Below, piece after piece: positions 24,493 to 36,458 of a DNA stretch of 64,000 bases. Position 1 is the stretch's first letter, and each line of letters begins with the position of its first letter. The position numbers and the translations under genes are program-made. The DNA is from Botryotinia globosa (lineage: Eukaryota > Ascomycota > Leotiomycetes > Helotiales > Sclerotiniaceae), in the NCBI GenBank assembly GCA_014898425.1, contig RCSZ01000019.1, positions 310,001 through 374,000 of the forward strand, read 5' to 3'. The notes below the pieces were generated by a model. The model was given only the letters and a program-made list of their open reading frames with translations, searched no databases and had not been told where the DNA came from.

Positions 24493-26976
24493 ATGGAAGG
24501 CCTTTCCAGTGCTTCGGCTGCGTTCGCTGTTATATCCCTCGCCGTGCAATTAGCCGAAAGTGTCAAAAAGTTAGTAGAGTTTTGGAAGGCTGTCGAGGAT
24601 GCACCAGGAGATATTTGTGATCTTTTCAACGATCTAGAGCTCTTGTCGGCCGCTCTAATACAAAATCAGAGAAAGTTTGCTCAGCATAGCCCCTATGATC
24701 TGATCGCTAGGCGAATCTTAACCAAATGTCAGAAGAGAGTTGAATATCTTTCGTCAAAACTGTCTCCTACGATGTCCGCATTTACCTCATTCTCGTCTCG
24801 CAAAAGAAAGTGGGCTGCTCTTAAAATCATTCTAAAAAATGAAGAAATTAAAAAATTGCGTGCGTCGGTAGGAGAATCTTTGGTGGCCGTACAGATGATT
24901 AAGCAAGATGCCATTTTGTAAGTCATCAATCCATGATTCTTCAAGAGGAGAGACAGCCAGACCTATTGTGGACCTGTTAAATGAGAAGACTTTCTAAACA
25001 AACCTACCATGCTTATTAAATAGAGAAATTTTCTGATCTCAATAGTGATATGGTGGAAATGGCTCTCCGACATCAAGAAGCTACTTCGAAAGGCATGAGC
25101 GCCATTCAGGAGTTTGTGGTACAACATTCGCAAAACCATAGACACACGGACAGGTCAATATCGCTTCTTCCCTCATATGATTTGCCTATGCTCTCAGCCG
25201 GCGGGGATACTCTAGATGCAAGCCTACCAGATTCATATCAAGGCAACAAAATACAGACCTTTTCTCAGACTACTGGCACTATGGTCTTGCAAAATAATAG
25301 ATCTGCGCCTTTGGAAGAAGTCTCAGCCAATAGTTCCAAGCAACTAATCATTGCTCGGAGGGCTTCTGAAACCAAATCGTGGGAGACTGATGGCCAGACA
25401 CCTATCTTCTCATTTCGAGTCAGGACTTCGTCGACAAAAAAGTCAACTAAAAACGTATTGGGCTCTCGGGAGACCGTGGAGACAAAAATTGGCGTAGTGT
25501 TCTACCCGGCAAAATGGTTACATCGCCTTGGCGTAAGTGTGGGTATTCGTATGTCGGCAGTCATTGATAATGGTTGGATGTTCGCATTCAATTCTTTTGG
25601 TGCTGTTCCCGAAGATACATTGATTTTCGATCTTTGTCGACAAGGGAGTGTTGCCGGTGTCAAAATTCTTCTGGATCGTGGCGACGCATCTCTAGAGTGT
25701 GAGAATCCGCAGGGCAAAACGCCGTTATGGGTAGGTTCTCTGATGCTCCTTTGGCTTCTTGGTTTTTGTCGCTTACACGTTCCAGACTGCTGTTTATCAT
25801 GGTCAAATCGATGTCGCGAAGTTTTTGATCGCCGCTGGAGCCAAGAACACCGCCGATAGCGAGATCTGGCGAAACACTGTCGTGCTTGATGCTCGGCTGA
25901 AAATTGCCATGATCGAGACTTTAGACGTTTACTGCAAGAACAGGGATAGTATATATGGTGATATTGGTAGATTGTCCATCTTCTACAGTCCAAGCAGACG
26001 ACTCGATATGACACAAGAAGAAATTTCCGACAGCATGTTTTGCGTATTTAAAGCCCTAACACCATCTCTACGCACAGGTAACATAGCTCAATTCGAGTAT
26101 CTTCGAGGCATGGTATCAGAGGGTCACGAAGGGAAGCTTATACATTGGTTGATAAGCAGAGTCAAAGGAACTTTCGAAATAGTGAATAGCAGCATCAGCT
26201 CTTATTCTTTACTTCACTATATGATTGGTGCCCGATTCCTTCATAGAGATCGGCTCTCTGTGAAATTGGTTTTGGAGAGAACAAACAACTTACATATTTG
26301 CCACGGTTACGGGTCTTGGGGCCGATACCAGCCACAAACCCCAACAGTTCTTGCTATGTATGACCAGGAAATGTTCATATCATGGCGGAGGCTCCTTCAA
26401 GAAACGAAACAAGAAATGAATGTGTTCATCGAGCGGGAGCTCGACGCTAAACTTTTGACCTCCATGGGTTGGACCAAAGCAACACTGAAAGCCTTGTTCC
26501 AATATCACTTCGACACGCCAGGGTACAATGGAAAGCGAGCCTTTAATGGATTTCCCCAATGTGACAGATGCGGTCATCTCGATATCATTATTGGCATGAT
26601 GCGTCTCAAGATAGATCTTGACTTCAGGAGGCAGCTTCGAGAAATCAGAACTGGTCGTGCTTATACACCCTCTTCCTCACATACAAAAGCTGCGGAGGAT
26701 GGCTCAACCTTGAACGTGATTGTTGACGAAAGTGGAAACACGCTTCCAGACAGTCAACGAAAGATATGGCCACCATTACCTTATCGCTTTGTATGCTCTG
26801 ATAAATGCAAAGATGGCGTATCCGTTCACGATGTATTCGAAAACGATCTAGAAGACTCACCAGTGTTTCCGATATATGTTTCTAAAGAGGAAATACTTCG
26901 CCTGGAGCACTTACGCTTAGCAGAGGAAGAGGCAAAGTGTCCTACTTATACGATGCCTGGGGCTTTTACTTCATAA
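24493..26976 (+). CDS. NLR-type N-terminal helical domain / ankyrin-like protein, copy A
   Basis: Three exons (24493-24917, 25046-25730, 25786-26976) give 766 residues. Residues 1-140 (MEGLSSASAAFAVISLAVQL, then FWKAVEDAPGDICDLFNDLE) resemble the helical domains that open fungal NLR/STAND proteins (SesA, HeLo-like and NACHT-associated N-terminal families). Residues about 345-390 read as ankyrin-like repeats (VAGVKILLDRGDASLECENPQ; AVYHGQIDVAKFLIAAGAK). The C-terminal half has paired cysteines (CDRCGHLD; VCSDKCKDG) and ends in the motif RLAEEEAKCPTYTMPGAF. No nucleotide-binding domain is present. The start is the ATG before EGLSS; its paralogue has the same start. Inference: a signalling or cell-death-type adaptor lacking its NTPase. 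The helical-domain assignment is by pattern only. Confidence 0.75.
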
Positions 26977-27503
26977 TGCTCTTCAATGGTCTCTCCAGAT
27001 GAATTCATCAATGATTCCCCAAAGCTCCCCAAATGCTTTTCTAGATCCCAATCCAAATTGAAAATTAAACAATTTTCCTGATGTAACACTTTTCCGAAAT
27101 CTTTATATATATCAACGTCTAAATCATCTCTTGACCTTCAAAGCTTAACTTCTTTTTTTTGATAATCAATCAATTATTTCGATTCTGCGTTTCAAACGGT
27201 TGACGTGGTAGGCGCGTAATTTCCAGGGGCCTGTGGATCTATTGTGTCGTCAACCCTGTCATGCATCTTTCGCTTCTGCATCCTACCACATCGAATCAAA
27301 TGATTCGATGTCAGCAAAGGATGCGCGTTTCAGCTGCATGAGGAGGGCGAATTTCGAATTTAATCCTTTGTCAGGCTATGGAGGCAGTGCCAATTGTCTT
27401 GACTGGGTATAAAATGGGTGTGCCTTATATAAGGCTTCTCGCACAATCGTCCTATTTGACTATAGCTTATCCTTCCCGCTACTTTCTAGCAACATCATTC
27501 GTC
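26977..27503. other. Spacer between the two paralogues
   Basis: This contains the promoter of copy B and a palindrome listed separately. No gene is seen. Confidence 0.5.
27288..27311. promoter_or_regulatory. Perfect 11-bp palindrome upstream of copy B
   Basis: ACATCGAATCA and its exact reverse complement are separated by AA. Outside these arms a second matching block (GCATCCT / AGGATGC) extends the symmetry with a few mismatches. It lies about 193 bp upstream of the copy B ATG and could bind a dimeric regulator. Confidence 0.5.
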
Positions 27504-30385
27504 ATGGATGGTCTTTCTAGTGCTTCCGCGGTGTTTGCTGTTGTGTCTGTTGCTGTCCAGCTTGCAGAGACTATTCATAAATTAGTCGACTTTTGGAAAG
27601 CGGTCGAAGATGCTCCGGATACCATTGCGAGTATCTTTCAAGAACTTGGACTACTTTCCAAGATCTTGACACAAAGCCACGAACTAGCGCAACTCCACTC
27701 GTTTTCTGATATATTCGATGAAGCCCTGAAAGATTGTTGCTCCAAGATCCTCAAACTTCATTCAAAAGTAGAAGACACGAGACGGAACCTCAATTCTCCA
27801 AAACGACGAAAGCGGAAATGGGCGGCTTGGAAGATTGTGTTGCAGAAGTCTGAAATAGACTCTTTACAAAAGTCCATCTCGGAAGCGAAAACAAATATAC
27901 TACACATTCAAGTCAATAGCATTTTGTAAGAACTTCAGATAACTATATGTCCATGTATGCTAACTTGATATTCGGTAGAGCGCGGCCACCTTCGATAACT
28001 AACGTTTACCACATTTTTCAGCAGAGCTCTGAATTGAGCACTCAGACATCTAGAAGGATGCAAATAACTGAACAGCAGCTAGCAAAGACTTTAACAGAGA
28101 AGCAGAGTCCGTTGAGTCTATTGGCCGGATGCCATGATGAAAAGCTAGCGCAATTCTGCCCTGAAACAGAGGGCAAACACCTTACTCTGCTTGATAGTGG
28201 TGAAAAGCATGATAGATCGTCATCTATGTACGCAGATATCCCTCGAGTTGCCATCGGGTCGCGTACACGGAGTGTCTATGGAAGCAAAGGGCGCAAAGTT
28301 ACAAGTCCGTTTTCAGATATATGGACTGTAACTCGGCGGGTTGAGGAGCAGATTGTTCATTCATCGGGGACCAGGGACAGCGTCGAAGCAGAATCTCAAC
28401 TAATCGTATACCCGTCAAAGTGGCTTACCAAGATTGGCATAGCTTATGGCGTCAAACTATCTGTCTTAGCATCAAGAGGATGGCAGTACTCATTTCAACC
28501 CTTTCGCGCTGTACCAGAGAGTGCTTTAATCTTTGAATTTTGTTGCAGTGGGAATCTCGATGGGATAAGAACATTATTGAGTCGAGGAGACGCGTCGCCT
28601 CATGATAGAGACCCCTTAGGAAGAACACCTCTATGGGTAAGATTGCCTATGTTGACCCGCTCTATCATAATTAACTTGTTTAGTATGCCGTTCTTCATCA
28701 CCAATTCGACATATGTGCACTGCTGCTCTTGGAGGGTGCAGACGCAGAGGCAATGGACTGGGTACATGGAAGGTAATTGTCGATTTACTATTTGTTCGTT
28801 TAACAGTTCAGGTTACCGTTTGATAGAACAGTTTCTCAATCCGCTTGAGATACTGAATTCATTAGGGTGTTGAATTCATCTCGAAAGTTTGACCCATCCG
28901 AAATATCCATTGATTTTTTGATACCCGCTCCTTCTATGGCATTCATTCCGTACGAGAAATCCAGTTCGTTGGGAATAGATAGCCTGAGACGTTCAACCCA
29001 GCAGAGCTTTTGACTTATTTATGATCATCAACTTCATTTTGAATGATACAAAACACTTGAGGCTAACACCATTTGATAGGAAACCAATCCAGAACCTCTA
29101 TTTTGGTGACAGTGTAGATGTAAAACTAAAATTAGAATTGGCAGATTTGTTAGCTCGTTACGATTCTGAGGATGATATCAATTATAATTGGTGTGGAAGG
29201 CTACTTCTATTTTATAGACAAAACAAGGTCATGAATTTGGACTCCTCAGCCAGGTATGAGTCGACACTGCTGATCTTACAGTATCTGGCGTCCTTTTTTC
29301 ACCGCACCAAGCTTAATTTCAGTGGCCTATTCAGAGACTTATTGTTGTGTGGAAATGAAGGTCCAGCATTGCAATGGCCTTTGCGCTTCATTCCTGGGAA
29401 GCTCTCCAATGACGGAATTTCGAATATTCTTCAGAGCGCCATTAGGAGGCTCCTCATAATACGAGATCCTCTCACAATGAAGGCCATTATTGAAAAAAGT
29501 ACAACGACGGATCTTCATCTTTACGTTGATCCCTCACATTCACAAATTTACAGAAAGGAAACACCTACAACATTAGCAATGTATAATCTGGAAGGGTTCC
29601 TGATCTGGCGAAGACTTTTGAAAGAGCTTGGATTCGATATACCATCTTTCGTGGCTCGCGAATTGGAAACAGGAGAATTAAAATCAATTGGATGGACCCA
29701 ACAAACGCTGGTCGAATTGTTTTATCAAGACTTTACATACATTGTCCTTCCTGAGCCATCCCATTCACATGGCTACCGTATGTGCGAGAGATGTCGAAAC
29801 TATGGGAGTCCGGGGGAATATCAGAAAGTAGACCTTGAATGGCGACGCATACTACGATTGATTAGAACAGGAAAATACCACCCGGCAATCGTCAATAACG
29901 ATCCGTTGCTGGCGGGAGAGAAAGGTGCTGATACCATCGATCGCACTGATAAGGATGCTTCAGAAACAAATTCCGGTGAGTCTTCCTAGGATCTCGAGTA
30001 AACTGGACAATAGACGTCGAAACTTCAAAGCTGGGGGCTTTTGAACCAAATTGACAGCTCAAGTGGCTTGAAAGTTCGATTCGATAATATATCTGGCCAG
30101 ATTGGCTTCAGTGATTAAATGAATTGGATCCTCAAATTCACATACATTGACACAGAATATGATACTGACAGTGACTTTATAGATTCTCTGCCTTACCGTT
30201 TCGTTTGTTCAACTAGATGCGAAGACAACCTTCGTGTAGCATGGGAAGACGAGGGTTTGGCGCCGCTAAATTTCCCACGGTACATCCCAAAGGAGGAAAG
30301 AGACCGTCTCAGACAGTTACGCTTAGCCGAAGAGGAAGCAAAATGTCCTACTCATACTATGCCCGGGGCTTTCAGTGGTCAGTGA
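27504..30385 (+). CDS. NLR-type N-terminal helical domain / ankyrin-like protein, copy B
   Basis: Six exons (27504-27925, 28027-28636, 28684-28772, 28866-28949, 29002-29975, 30156-30385) join in frame to 802 residues. Domain order matches copy A: helical N-terminus (MDGLSSASAVFAVVSVAVQL; FWKAVEDAPDTIASIFQELG), ankyrin-like core (GIRTLLSRGDASPHDRDPLG; AVLHHQFDICALLLLEGAD), Cys pairs (CERCRNYG; VCSTRC) and the terminal motif RLAEEEAKCPTHTMPGAF. The first two introns sit at equivalent positions in both copies. Exons 3-6 are more fragmented than the single last exon of A, with an inserted 60-residue segment. Without splicing, several stops interrupt it, so the model is less certain near 28770-29000. 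It is clearly a tandem duplicate that has diverged strongly. Confidence 0.7.
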
Positions 30386-31437
30386 TATGGTTTGTAGTTC
30401 GGTTCTATAAATTCTCGGATATCAGATCTCTTTCTGTTCGAAATTCGTTGGAATTGGATGATTATCAAAATGATGGAAGAGGAGATGGAAATCAACTCAC
30501 ATACTTGGTCAATACCAAAGTATTTACCTGAGGGCGCCTACTATACTCATGACTGGCGGGGCAATGAATGCCGGTCGCCATGCAAATTGATATCGTGGGT
30601 TTGACCTAGTCCTCCAGATCAAGTGAGAAGTGTGGCGATTACGGTATTGCAGCACAGAGAAGCTATCTTGTGCTATTTATCGGCACCTTCATGGCCAGTT
30701 TTAGTATTAATGTCGAAGTGGGGATTTGAGGTCGAGATCGAGATCGAAGTCCATCTAATTTATAGATAGCTTCATTTGATTTGAGAGACACATCGAGAAT
30801 AAGAATGTATTGAATGGTTGATCGGAAGCTATAAAGGGCATTTGAAGAAAAGTCTTGGGATGTCCAAATTTGTATTCTGGACTCTGGAGACTTCAAGTGT
30901 GTCACTTGTGATATGTTTGCGCATGCTATAAATTGTCAACTGTTAAACTATGAGCCCGCGTGTAAGAAGAGCGATTCTCGAAGGAGTAGCACTATTGGCA
31001 TGGCGGCTTTGGCGCGTACTGCGAATCTTCCATTTTGATTGTCCCCAATAATATTTGGCAGGTCTGAGATTTAAGATGGGGTCTGATGGTTTGATGAGCT
31101 GGAACCTGGGATAAGGGGAATTAAGACATTCAGATGAAGTCCTGTAGATTGTGGTGGTAGTTTTTCTTCTACAACATGAACTGGACGTTTGCCCAGACAG
31201 ACAGTCCATTGAGATAAGATTTAGAAAGGCACAATCTTGAACAAGACCATTTTGAAAATGAATTGCGGAGAATTGGCATTTATGAGTAAGGATTTGCAAC
31301 TATTCACGCAAGAATAAGGCGTAGATTAGTGCATGGTATCTGAAAATATCCCTTGAATTGCTGGATGATTTGAACGCGACTTTCAAAACTACGAGTACTG
31401 GTATGCTTCATAGAATTGAATCCCGAGCATAGATTTC
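30386..31437. other. Convergent spacer
   Basis: This lies between copy B and the GST gene. Minus-strand frames at 30663-30905 and 30943-31299 lack domains. I see nothing else. Confidence 0.5.
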
Positions 31438-32347
31438 TCAATAATCATCCCGTTTTAACCATGGTTTACAGGCCGCATGTACCTTTCCCAAAGAGTTCTC
31501 TATTTCTACCAACCTTGCGAAGATTTTTGCATCGATCCTGTTCATCATTTGTAGAGTAGCAACGATGAAAAAGTCTGCATAGGTCGCTATCACATTATCT
31601 TTGTTAGCTTCTCTTCATAGATCCAATATTCCAATTTTAACTTACGTGTCTCTCCCTCAATAAATGGACCACCCTTAGCTTTCAGCAACACCCCTAATTC
31701 GCGAACGACTGGTTCGGCATCTCCCCAACACTCCTCTTTGCCTTCCTTTTCACCATACTCGTATATATCCATACCGACTCTCTCTTTTCGGGTCTGTTCA
31801 AAATAGGCACGTGAAGCGTCATTTAAAAGTCCCTTAGCAAGGAGAGGCAGCCAGAGTGGACGAATTGAGAGTTGAAGCTTGGGAATCAAATTCTCGACTT
31901 GAGAGAGTTCAGGAGTCTCGATTTTGAGAGATGGGGTAGGGTAGCGCTGTTCTAGGAGGGTAGCAATGGTGTTGGAATCTTGGACATAGCCTATTTCTGG
32001 TATTTGGACTGTGGGGATTGTGTATTGGATGCCAGAGGTGTTTGGCTGGACCTTGCTGTATGGAGAGAGTGATTAATAGCATGGTAGGAGAGAGGTATGG
32101 GAACTACGAACAGAGATTTGAAGGTTGGTTCTATATCTGGATATTCGATCCATGTTGTTTTGTATGGTAACCCTTTGTAATTTAGAAGTAGACGCGCTTA
32201 GAGATATTAGCTTAGAAACAAGAGTAGAGATAGGTTGTTTCACATACTTTTCAACGCATTATGTGACCAACTTGCACAGTGATCTTGGCTGGCTAGATCA
32301 TAGAGAGTGAGTTCTGAGCTCGCCGTTTGAGCACCGGTTTGAGACAT
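31438..32347 (-). CDS. Glutathione S-transferase-like protein
   Basis: Four exons (32347-32248, 32196-32112, 32055-31646, 31586-31438; introns 51-59 bp) give 247 residues, normal for the family. The thioredoxin-like N-terminal part begins ELTLYDLAS and contains the cis-proline segment SGIQYTIPTVQIPE and the EDSNTIA-like VQDSNTIATLLEQRYP. The helical C-terminal domain contains GGPFIEGETPTYADFFIVATLQMM, a typical GST alpha-helix start created by the last intron. It belongs to the fungal GST branch seen beside secondary-metabolite genes and in stand-alone detoxification. No metabolite cluster is visible here. The enzyme's substrate is unknown. Confidence 0.85.
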
Positions 32348-32781
32348 GTTTGTGTGTCTGGGACTGGGTAGTGTTAAGTTTGCCTTGGGACTTAAATCAT
32401 TGTAGGGCTGTCAACGAATATCATATGCAGGGCGTAATCTCACATGAGGGAGTGAAGAATCACTAATACAATCGGAAAGAGCACCGCAAGTCCAAGAACA
32501 ATTAAGGTGTGTGATAGATATGTATATCGTAGCTACTTGCTACTTGACGAGAATAGATATCAATATGATATTTCTTTCTTCAAGGAAAGAGCCAAATGAT
32601 GCAGTAAGATTGATTGGAGTCGCAGATCACGTGCCAGATCGCGCAATTAAGGTTTAGCGCGATTCTCCCCGCCATCAGTTCTTTTTGGTTTCCACCTGGT
32701 GTATTGTCAACTCTATCTTCGTATCAGCACTACAAATCTTGATCGACACTCCAGATATAAAACTTCTACAAATATTTCACC
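32348..32781. promoter_or_regulatory. Divergent promoter GST / DIB1
   Basis: The 434 bp separate two divergent start codons and must contain both promoters. No specific motif is assigned. Confidence 0.5.
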
Positions 32782-33367
32782 ATGGGTTCCGTTGTTCTTC
32801 CTCATCTCGTCACTGGCTGGCATGTCGACCAGGCTATCATGTCAGAGGAAGAGAGACTGGTAGTGATCCGCTTCGGACGCGACGTCGACCCAGACTGTAT
32901 GCGACAGGATGAAGTACTTTACAGTATGTGCTATATCTTTTCCGTATTCGTGATCTCTTGCCAGACTATGAGCTAACGAATGTGAAACAGAGGTTGCTGA
33001 ATTAGTTAAAAACTTCGCCGTCATCTACGTCTGCGACATCGATCAAGTCCCCGATTTCAAAACTATGTACGAATTATATGATCCGGTGACGACCATGTTC
33101 TTCTTTCGAAATAAACATATGATGTGCGATTTTGGAACGGGTAATAATAATAAGCTGAATTGGGTGCTGGAGGATAAGCAGGAGATGATTGATATTATCG
33201 AGACAATTTATAAGGGTGCTAAGAAGGGTCGAGGTTTGGTTGTTAGTCCTAAGGGTATGTGGCATTTAACTTTCTTAATGCGTGTTTAGAATCAAGGGAG
33301 TAAACGTATGAGATTAAGGACGAAGGCTAACTTTGTGGCAGATTACTCGACTAGATACCGATATTGA
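32782..33367 (+). CDS. DIB1: U5 snRNP protein Dib1/Dim1 (thioredoxin-like)
   Basis: Three exons (32782-32923, 32991-33254, 33342-33367) give 143 residues, the invariant length of the family. Dib1 is a thioredoxin-fold component of the U4/U6.U5 tri-snRNP, needed for pre-mRNA splicing. Highly conserved blocks are LPHLVTGWHVDQAI, RLVVIRFGRDVDPDCMRQDE, VKNFAVIYVCDID, MYELYDPVTTMFFFRNKHMM and GTGNNNKLNW. The last exon contributes only DYSTRYRY, and the splice there is needed to reach the family's C-terminus. Short CT-rich 5' leader; single essential housekeeping gene in most eukaryotes. Confidence 0.97.
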
Positions 33368-34417
33368 GCTGCTCATTCCGACGGTATTGTGGCAAGAATG
33401 TATTTGCGGCCTCTGAATGTGATTATTCAGTGGATGTAAAGAAGGGCGTTAATGGTGGATTAATCTGACGGAAGATGGATCCAGAGGATTGTAAAGGTTT
33501 GGTCTCACACAATGAATTTTATAATCGTACCTGAAGATGCTAATGCTGCTTAAAGTATGTGAACGTTCCCGAAGCTATGTGGTAGGTCGATTTCTCCTTT
33601 TTTGGCGGAAAAAATGTTTGGTCACATATTGCGCTCTTTCCTTGCAACCTTGCAAATATTTGTTTTGTGCATAAGATACAATTCGAGTGCTTTTTGAAAT
33701 CTCCGCAAGCTGATAGCGTATATATACTATCAAGTAGTAGTACTACTATGCGATCAAGCTCGAGAGAAGAATGTCTTGGTTCATCAAAACCAGACTTTAA
33801 TGGCGCAACGCAATAAGGCAAATGTCTACATATTCGATAATTGAGAACCAACACTATTATTCAGCCAGTTCATAAGAACTCATGTAAGTTAAACTATTGT
33901 ACAATATGTTCTGTTCGGATGTATAACCGATTATCCGGGGTACTTTTACCATCTCCACGGAAAAATGATTGAGCGAGTAATATTCGATACCCCTCTTTAC
34001 TCAGTTCCACATCTTGAGCTTAAATTCCCATGCATCTTTGCATCGGAATTTCAAGGGGGTTACTTCGCTAGAGTTGACCTCCGAGTCTAGCTTTCGCAAT
34101 ATCATCCACATAATTGGATGTTTTTTTGCCTCTTAAACTGCGGAGGCACACTTTCCGCTTTTCTATACCGTTCCTTAGATACTCTTTGGTTTAGCCAAGT
34201 GAAAAGGATCTTATCATTTGCTCATGGCCCTGGATCTTCTCCAGACGGCATGCGCCAATTATCCTGGAAGAAGGTTTGTCCAGCTGTATGCCAAGATAAT
34301 TGAAGAACCCTTTTAAATAATTTTGAGGGGTAAGTAAATTTCTCACTACTTTAAAAGAGCCTGGAAACTCCTCAATTGTGAGTATCTTTGTTCAAGGAAA
34401 GCTTGTCAGTCTTCAAG
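33368..34417. other. Spacer upstream of the GH5 gene
   Basis: About 1 kb without a supported gene. A minus-strand frame (33540-33854) has no domain. The last part is the promoter of the secreted mannanase. Confidence 0.5.
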
Positions 34418-35699
34418 ATGAAGTCTTTTTTCACAGCTCTTGTTTCCCTCCTCCCTTTGGCGACTGCCCTGCCCCTAATCTCCTCAGAATCCCCAAATGC
34501 ACAACCCAAATCACTCTACCCATTTTCCTCCAGCGGCAGTAATGCTAAAGTAGCTGGTCGTCTCTTCAATATCGATGGGAAGGTCCAATACTTCGCAGGC
34601 ACAAATGCTTGGTGGCTTGCACATCTTTCATCCAACAGCGATGTAGACCTCTCATTCTCACAAATGGCCGCTACAGGCTACAAAATTGTGCGAGTATGGG
34701 GCTTTGGCGACGCAAATACTCCTCCACCTTCCACCAATACGGATCCAAATCTTGTCTACTTTCAGATTCTCAACTCTACAGGAGCATATATCAATTATGG
34801 TACCGATGGTCTTCAGCGACTAGACTATGTGGTCCATGCAGCTTCCAAGTATGGCCTGAAGCTGGTACTGAACTTTGTTAACAACTGGGGTGATTACGGT
34901 GGAATCGCTGCCTATACTAATGCTTTCAGTTGTTCGTCAACATCCTTCTACACCGATGCAACTTGCCAAAAGGTTTATAAGAATTACGTCAAAACAATCG
35001 TCACTCGTTACCGCTCTAGCACTGCCATCTTTGCTTGGGAACTCGGTAATGAACCGCGCTGCAATGGTTGCGAAACATCCGTCCTTACCAAATGGGCTAA
35101 AGATATATCAAGCTACATCAAATCCCTCGATTCAAATCATATGGTTACATTGGGCGATGAGGGATGGTTCGCACCCACTGATGGAATTGGTGATGGAAGT
35201 TATGCTTATGGAGGTGGAGAAGGTATTGATTGGGTTGCGAATTTGAAGATCAAAACATTAGATTATGGAGTATTCCATTTATATCCAAATAGTTGGGGAT
35301 ACAATTACACATGGGGAAATGAGTGGATTGAACAACATGACGAGGCTGGAAAAGCGATTGGGAAACCGGTCATCTTGGAAGAGTATGGGACGCCGTTCCC
35401 ATATAATCATACGGAGACTGAAAGACCTTGGTATGTTTTTATGTTATTTTCTATTTCACTTTGAGCTAGAGCATGGGAGGTGGGTTGAAAGAAACAATGG
35501 CTGAAAACCCTTTTCTCATAGGCAAGCAACGGTACTTAAATCTGGAATAGCTGCAGATCAGATCTGGCAATTTGGTCCTAATGGAACGAGTGTGCCAGCG
35601 GGAGGTTTTGGTGATGTCAATACGATCTATTACAAGACTCCGGAGTATGCAACACTTGGGACGGGTCATGCTAAGGCTATGTTGAAGAAGAAGGTATGA
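34418..35699 (+). CDS. Secreted GH5 endo-beta-1,4-mannanase
   Basis: Two exons (34418-35430, 35522-35699) encode 396 residues. Residues 1-18 form a signal peptide ([14 protein letters not shown]). The GH5 (subfamily 7-like) barrel shows [44 protein letters not shown], the acid/base Glu in [10 protein letters not shown] (Glu212), [12 protein letters not shown] and the nucleophile in [11 protein letters not shown] (Glu321/322). It hydrolyses beta-1,4-mannan backbones of plant cell walls outside the cell. There is no carbohydrate-binding module. The 91-bp intron rebuilds WQATVLKSG. Several N-glycosylation sequons (NST, NYT, NHT, NGT) are present. Confidence 0.93.
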
Positions 35700-36458
35700 A
35701 AGGGATACGGTATGGGGGTGGTATGTTATCTATACGGTGAGAGTTAATACAATGAGAATTCTTACTGTGCTATTTTTCCAACTTGCTGCGGCTGTGTGAA
35801 TGTTTGCTACTGATAATTCTGCGGGCATTGATAAAACTCCGAGAAAGTTCTTGTGTCTGGATGTCAGGCAGACAGAGACCTTAGGCAAATGTCTCCTCAG
35901 GCAATCCAGTTCTAGTCAAAGAGATGCTTTTGTTGCATATCGCAGCGCCAGGCATGAATATGAGGCATTCTACTTTTTATAAGCAAGGTAGTCCGAATGT
36001 TTGAACCTCAAATGTCTGTACGAAGTTGCATCTGTCCCTAGATAACTTGTAATAATGAATGCCGGCCCTTAGGTTTATCTTCATATAAAATCATCGCTAA
36101 AATGAATTGTGTATATTTTTGCAAAATTTCAATGGAAGCTTGAATTTGCCCATGATGTGACGACAGCTTATGAGCTTTGAGTGGTGGGAGTATATTAGAT
36201 AGTAGATGATTTTTCTGACAATTTCAAAAAATGCAATAGTATATCCTCATGATAGTTTCAAGCAATTGATGACAAATCACAAGCTGGTAAGGCTCGGCAA
36301 GTGCCTGAATTCCAAGCCGAGGTATCTTCATCTCGGTATTCCCCTCAGAATCGCCGTTCTCCCCGGATTCCCTTCAAAAACAACATCAATACCCCTTCTG
36401 TCTCTCCTTTTTCATTCAATTAATCTTCAAAAGAACTCTATATATCAAAAAATTCAAA
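35700..36458. other. Spacer between GH5 and thiolase genes
   Basis: No gene is seen. A CT-rich stretch at about 36350-36420 precedes the thiolase ATG. Confidence 0.5.
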
